Shown here: piece after piece, positions 60,668 to 64,000 of the stretch | Layout: each line of letters starts with the position of its first letter | How positions within the stretch are numbered: the stretch's first letter is position 1 | Assembly: GCF_006149005.1 (NCBI RefSeq) | Contig: NZ_VBSL01000005.1 | Coordinates: forward strand, 338 to 64,337 | Source: Larkinella sp. C7 | GTDB lineage: Bacteria; Bacteroidota; Bacteroidia; Cytophagales; Spirosomataceae | Length of the DNA stretch: 64,000 nucleotides | Direction: 5' to 3' | Translations under genes and position numbers: made by a program | The notes under the pieces: model-generated | Told to the model about the DNA's origin: nothing | What the model saw: the letters and a program-made list of their open reading frames with translations, nothing else | Database searches by the model: none

Positions 60668-62380
60668 ATGGGCAAATGGATTGAAAAAATGGCAACCAGA
60701 CCGCAACAGATCGAACTTCCCCCGAAATATTACCTTGATTATTTCCGCTACCTGACTGGTTTTGTCCGTCGGATGTACGGCCATTTACTGAATGAAGCGG
60801 AGCAGGAATTCATTCGCCGTTTTGACGAACTGACGGAAGATGCGCAGTGCCTTTACGTCCGGTTCAGCAACCGGCGGGGCACGTTTTTTCGGGTGCAGAA
60901 GCTACAATACAAAGAAATTGACGACCTCCCGGCGGCCGTTGGCGAACTTCTCATCAATGGTTTTATCGAACGGCTGAATCCGCACCACGAAGTGCTGGGC
61001 GATGAGGTGCTGAACACCTTTACCAAACCGGAGTTGCTGGAATTGCTGCCGCTGGAACCGGAAGAAGTCAAACCGCTGGGGAAAGCCAAAAAGGAAAACA
61101 TTGTCCGGTATGCGCTGCACGAACTGGATTTTGCCCGGATTGTCGAAAGCCTGACCCGGCTCGAAACGGTGGTAAAACCGCATTTCGATGCAGAGGTGAT
61201 GATGTTGAAATACCTGTTTTTCGGAAACCGTTCCGGCGACATGACCGAGTTTGTGATTCGCGACCTGGGCATGGTGACTTTCGAACGCTACGACGAAGCG
61301 AAGCTGACGGCCCGGTTTGTGAACCGCAAAGAGGTGGAAGACAAGCTGCTGATTTCACTCACGAACGAAGAATTTCACGAGCTGCGCGATTCCGTAACGC
61401 CACCGGAAGATGTGTTCAACTGGTTCATGAACTGGGACGAAACCCGGCCTGAACTCAGTGAGATTGCCAAACCCGGTTATGCCAAACTGGTGGCCCACGT
61501 CGGCGGTTTTCTGGAACGGCAGAAAATGCCGGAACAGGCTATGCAGGTCTATTCCCTGACCGACCGGGTGCCGGCGCGTGAACGACGCGCGCGGCTGCTG
61601 TTCCGGTCGGGGCTGACGGAAGAAGCACTGGCCCTCTGCGACGAAATTGCGCTGAATCCGCAGAATGCCGACGAACGGTATTTTGCCAACGATTTCCGGG
61701 AAAAAATTCTGAGTGCCGGGGAGAAAAAGCGCAGCCGAAAAGCCACCACCCGGTTTTTATCCGATGCCGAGAGCGTCGGCATTCCGGCCATTTACCGCCA
61801 CCACGTCGAAGCCGGGGTCATGAATCACTTTCTGGAAACCGGCTGGGAGGCTTCGTTTACAGAAAATTACCCCTGGCGCGGCCTGTTCGGGCTGGTGTTC
61901 TGGGACATTATTTACGACGCCAATGTGCAGGCCATTCACCACCCGCTGCAACGGACGCCTTCGGATTTTTACCTGCCCGATTTTTACGTAAAACGCGAAG
62001 AACTGCTCAAAAAGCGCCTGGCCGATCTGAAAACCCGCGACGACTGGAAGAAACACATTGAGACGGTTTTCTTCGAAAAATACGGGATTACGAATGTGTT
62101 GGTCGACTGGAATGAGGAACTGTTGAGCCTGAATCTCCAGATGGTCGCGTTGCTGGAACCGGCGCAACTGGGTCTGATCATGCTCGAAATCTCGCGGAAC
62201 CTTCGTGAAAACACCCGCGGTTTTCCCGACCTCCTGATCTGGAACGAACAGGGGGCGTATGAGTTCGTAGAAGTGAAATCGCCGACCGATCACCTGGGTG
62301 CGCAGCAACTGCACTGGCTGGAGTTTTTTCAGCTCATCGGCGTCCGGTCAAGGGTGTTACGAGTGATTTGGACGGCTTAA
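60668..62380 (+). CDS. FAN1-like VRR-NUC domain nuclease
   Basis: 570 residues from ATG 60668; the ATG at 60689 (MATRPQQIELPPKYYL) is equally plausible. The N-terminal half (YYLDYFRYLTGFVRRMYGHLL, LYVRFSNRRGTFFRVQKLQY) and the TPR-like middle (MPEQAMQVYSLTDRVPARERRARLLFRSGLTEEALALCDE) match bacterial FAN1 homologues. The C-terminal VRR-NUC site is RENTRGFPDLLIW...YEFVEVKSPTDHLGAQQLHW, with the PD-ExK residues intact. Characterised relatives are 5' flap and structure-specific nucleases that unhook interstrand crosslinks. Cytoplasmic. Function at family level is secure; its role in this cell is inferred. Confidence 0.9.
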   Translation: MGKWIEKMATRPQQIELPPKYYLDYFRYLTGFVRRMYGHLLNEAEQEFIRRFDELTEDAQCLYVRFSNRRGTFFRVQKLQYKEIDDLPAAVGELLINGFIERLNPHHEVLGDEVLNTFTKPELLELLPLEPEEVKPLGKAKKENIVRYALHELDFARIVESLTRLETVVKPHFDAEVMMLKYLFFGNRSGDMTEFVIRDLGMVTFERYDEAKLTARFVNRKEVEDKLLISLTNEEFHELRDSVTPPEDVFNWFMNWDETRPELSEIAKPGYAKLVAHVGGFLERQKMPEQAMQVYSLTDRVPARERRARLLFRSGLTEEALALCDEIALNPQNADERYFANDFREKILSAGEKKRSRKATTRFLSDAESVGIPAIYRHHVEAGVMNHFLETGWEASFTENYPWRGLFGLVFWDIIYDANVQAIHHPLQRTPSDFYLPDFYVKREELLKKRLADLKTRDDWKKHIETVFFEKYGITNVLVDWNEELLSLNLQMVALLEPAQLGLIMLEISRNLRENTRGFPDLLIWNEQGAYEFVEVKSPTDHLGAQQLHWLEFFQLIGVRSRVLRVIWTA

Positions 62381-62467
62381 AGAATGATGAGTTATGAACG
62401 ATGAATTATTTCAGCCTGCGTCAGCAAATTCATAAGTTATCATTCTTAACTCATCATTCTTAACTCA
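62380..62467. repeat. Dispersed inverted repeat between convergent genes
   Basis: The left arm contains AAGAATGATGAGTTATGAA (62380-62398). The right arm contains TAACTCATCATTCTTAACTC (62447-62466), with a further TTCATAAGTTATCATTC copy before it. The arms pair well and fill the gap between the FAN1-like and methyltransferase stops, where the structure may act as a terminator. The methyltransferase stop lies inside it. Confidence 0.75.
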
Positions 62468-63200
62468 CTTTCCCCGCGCGCAGAAAAACCGGAAACCGGA
62501 CTTCCCGTTCGCCGACGCCCCAAATGGTTTTCAGTTGATCGGCCATCCAGAGAACCGGGTCGTTTCCGTGCTGGCGGATGTATTTCTGTACGCTTGACCA
62601 CGTTCGTAGGTAGTTCAGAAAGCGATCCAAATCCCAATTTCGCCGGATGGTAAAGTTCTGATGAACGGCCTCATCGAACGGAAACGGGATGCTGGCATAC
62701 CCTTCATCAACGAGTTTTCGCTTGCTGTCCCAATACGGCCCAATGATGATCTCGTAGAAATGGTAGAAAACCGGATCGATAACGGGATCGATCTGGGCGT
62801 TTCCGTACCCCCACTCGGCCAGAACCGCGCCCGGTTTTGCGACCCGCCGAACTTCCCGGTGAAACGCGTCGGTATCGAACCAGTGCAGGGCCTGGGCGAC
62901 GGTTATAATATCGAAAAACTGGTCCGGGAAAGGGGTTTGCTCGGCTGAACAGACGGTATAGGTGATATTGGCATTCTGAACAGCTTTTTCCAGTTGCTGG
63001 GCGCTGATGTCCGTGGCATTCACCCGGTCAAAATGGGCCGATAACACGCTGGCAACCTGTCCGTTGCCCGTGGCGCAATCCCACGCTTGTTGACGGCCAC
63101 CGGTTATGGATAAGAGAAAATCATAGAGTTCGGGCGGATAATCGATCCGGTATTGCGCATACAGATCGGCATGGCCCGAAAAAAGGTCGATGGTTGCCAT
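62460..63200 (-). CDS. Class I SAM-dependent methyltransferase
   Basis: 246 residues from ATG 63200 (MATIDLFSGHADLYAQYR); an upstream start would add a poly-Lys run. Motif I is AWDCATGNGQVASVL (SAM-binding Gly-rich loop), followed by VNATDISAQQLEKA (acidic residue at the end of strand 2), FDIITVAQALHWFD (motif II/post-II) and RRVAKPGAVLAEWGYGN. It belongs to the methyltransf_11 / UbiE-like group, in which the LHWFD motif is common; such proteins methylate small molecules. The substrate is unknown. Its last codons and stop fall in a dispersed repeat. Confidence 0.88.
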   Translation of the reverse strand: MATIDLFSGHADLYAQYRIDYPPELYDFLLSITGGRQQAWDCATGNGQVASVLSAHFDRVNATDISAQQLEKAVQNANITYTVCSAEQTPFPDQFFDIITVAQALHWFDTDAFHREVRRVAKPGAVLAEWGYGNAQIDPVIDPVFYHFYEIIIGPYWDSKRKLVDEGYASIPFPFDEAVHQNFTIRRNWDLDRFLNYLRTWSSVQKYIRQHGNDPVLWMADQLKTIWGVGEREVRFPVFLRAGKVS

Positions 63201-63330
63201 ATTTGAATTCAGGAATACAGGATTCTCATTTTTTTTCTTCTTTTTCTTCCATTTCAGCAATAGCCGTTAAACTTTCGGTTTTCTGCCTTGTCAAACGAGC
63301 AAGATATTTATGGAAAAAGCCGGTAGAGTG

Positions 63331-63362
63331 TTGGCGTATATTAGCATTGCCGTATAACTTTG
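63331..63362 (+). promoter_or_regulatory. Candidate promoter of the small cytochrome c gene
   Basis: TTGG (63331-63334) and TAACTTTG (63355-63362, exact TAnnTTTG) are about 20 bp apart, the usual Bacteroidota spacing. The -7 element lies 54 bp before the ATG. Confidence 0.55.
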
Positions 63363-63416
63363 TTGGCCCGATCACAGTTTTTAGTCTTAACTCATTAAGC
63401 TTTTAATCGAATTTAC

Positions 63417-63797
63417 ATGAAAAAAACGTTTGGAATGCTCATTGCGGTTGCCCTGACCGCCCTTATTTCCGTCAGCAAAGCGCAAGCTCAGACCGTAATA
63501 CCCGACGACATTAAAGCTTTACTTCAGAAAAACATCTGTTTGGCTTGCCATAACCCGGACACCCGTCTGGTGGGCCCTCCTTATAAAGAGGTTGCAAAGA
63601 AGAAATATACCGATGCGCAGATTGTCGAATTGATTTACGAACCCAAGCCGGAGCACTGGCCAGGTTACCCCCCGATGGCTGCGTTGAAAAACGTTCCGAA
63701 AGACGAAGCCCTGAAAATTGCCGCCTGGATTAACTCGCTCGATGGTGGTGCGAAAAAAGCTCCGGCGAAAAAACCGGCTCCGAAGAAAAAGGCGTAA
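63417..63797 (+). CDS. Small periplasmic c-type cytochrome
   Basis: 126 residues. Signal peptide ~1-25 (MKKTFGMLIAVALTALIS...AQAQ). One heme c site, C41-L-A-C-H45, with the axial Met expected at M87 (PGYPPMAAL). The domain of about 80 residues (IPDDIKALLQKNICLACH ... KIAAWINSLDGG) matches class I cytochrome c-551/552. It ends in a lysine-, alanine- and proline-rich tail (KKAPAKKPAPKKKA) of low complexity, perhaps for electrostatic docking. Monocistronic: promoter candidate before it and a strong terminator behind it. It likely shuttles electrons to a terminal oxidase or reductase. Confidence 0.92.
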   Translation: MKKTFGMLIAVALTALISVSKAQAQTVIPDDIKALLQKNICLACHNPDTRLVGPPYKEVAKKKYTDAQIVELIYEPKPEHWPGYPPMAALKNVPKDEALKIAAWINSLDGGAKKAPAKKPAPKKKA

Positions 63798-63810
63798 TGT
63801 TCGCTCTAAT

Positions 63811-63851
63811 AAAAAACGGAATCCCTTCTTTTGGTGGGGATTCCGTTTTTT
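63811..63851. terminator. Terminator behind the cytochrome c gene
   Basis: AAAAAACGGAATCCC (63811-63825) pairs perfectly with GGGATTCCGTTTTTT (63837-63851) around an 11-base loop, with a T-run. It begins 13 bases after the stop and could also serve the leftward gene at the window edge. Confidence 0.88.
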
Positions 63852-63929
63852 ATGCGGTATATTTTTGAATTACTTTATTTCAGATTGCAAATCTTACGAA
63901 AACAGCCTGGAACGAAGCGCTTTTACTGT

Positions 63930-64000
63930 TTATTCAACAACAACCCCCTTCTTCACCAGAAAAGCCCCAATATTGAATTCCTGCCCGTCCATCAGCTCGA
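63930..64000 (-). CDS. C-terminal end of an unidentified gene (5' part beyond window)
   Basis: An open frame enters from the right edge and ends at TAA (63932-63930), encoding ELMDGQEFNIGAFLVKKGVV plus Val-Glu. The 22 residues are too few to identify the protein. The preceding terminator hairpin at 63811-63851 fits a gene ending here. Confidence 0.5.
   Translation of the reverse strand, partial: ELMDGQEFNIGAFLVKKGVVVE

Noticed and set aside
1-64000. Search for tRNA, rRNA, transposases, phage genes and CRISPR arrays
   Set aside because: Nothing convincing was seen on either strand by eye; a structured-RNA search was not possible here.

Overview
The window comes from a Bacteroidota chromosome, most likely the order Cytophagales (Spirosoma/Larkinella-like; this placement is inference). 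The grounds are three SusC/SusD pairs, TAnnTTTG-type promoters without clear Shine-Dalgarno sites, many FG-GAP/VCBS proteins, YxxxK-type sugar dehydrogenases in place of fucose isomerase, and a LutABC lactate system. No rRNA, tRNA, CRISPR array, transposase or phage gene was seen.

Layout. 1-1820: 5' part of a secreted DUF11/Ig-like repeat protein. 2352-7422: TolB-like propeller/outer-membrane barrel protein, FAD oxidoreductase and cytidylate kinase. 7453-12286: GNAT acetyltransferase and the lactate-oxidation genes lutC, lutB and lutA; lutA and lutB are separated by a compact four-gene cassette (membrane protein, XRE repressor, zeta-type kinase toxin homologue, 51-residue partner) with a 40-bp dyad in front of it. 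12365-17965: secreted EEP-family hydrolase, then an L-fucose catabolic cluster (mutarotase, FucP, L-fucose dehydrogenase, lactonase, diketo-deoxyfuconate hydrolase) containing a nonsense-interrupted four-helix-bundle (23S rRNA intervening-sequence type) gene. 18105-25000: Uma2 nuclease-like protein, secreted esterase, GH29 alpha-L-fucosidase and GH20 hexosaminidase with PA14. 25105-44505: two tandem paralogous copies of a four-gene module, SusC - SusD - ASPIC/FG-GAP protein - vanadium haloperoxidase/PAP2-like protein. 45076-51677: cytochrome-c/FG-GAP protein and a third SusC/SusD pair. 52035-54573: SDR and UxaA-type dehydratase. 54696-63797: housekeeping and mixed genes (adenine deaminase, ECF sigma factor, RarA, two DUF2157-like membrane proteins, FAN1-like VRR-NUC nuclease, methyltransferase, small cytochrome c). 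A further gene is cut at the right edge.

How the genes fit together. The glycosidases would release L-fucose and N-acetylhexosamine from a host, algal or plant glycan. The TonB-dependent SusCD pairs would import oligosaccharides, and FucP would carry fucose across the inner membrane. The two SDRs, the lactonase, the UxaA-type dehydratase and the FAH-family hydrolase together could make a complete non-phosphorylating L-fucose route ending in pyruvate plus L-lactate. LutABC, encoded close by, would then oxidise the lactate to pyruvate. The role of the duplicated SusCD/FG-GAP/haloperoxidase module is unknown, and it is the best candidate here for an undescribed system.

Start codons were moved downstream of the longest open frame where a signal peptide, lipobox or family start made this clear. 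A family of short dispersed repeats (GAGTTAAGAGTTATGAG-like and GAATGATAGAATGAG-like) sits between genes and supplies the last codons or stop of several of them.
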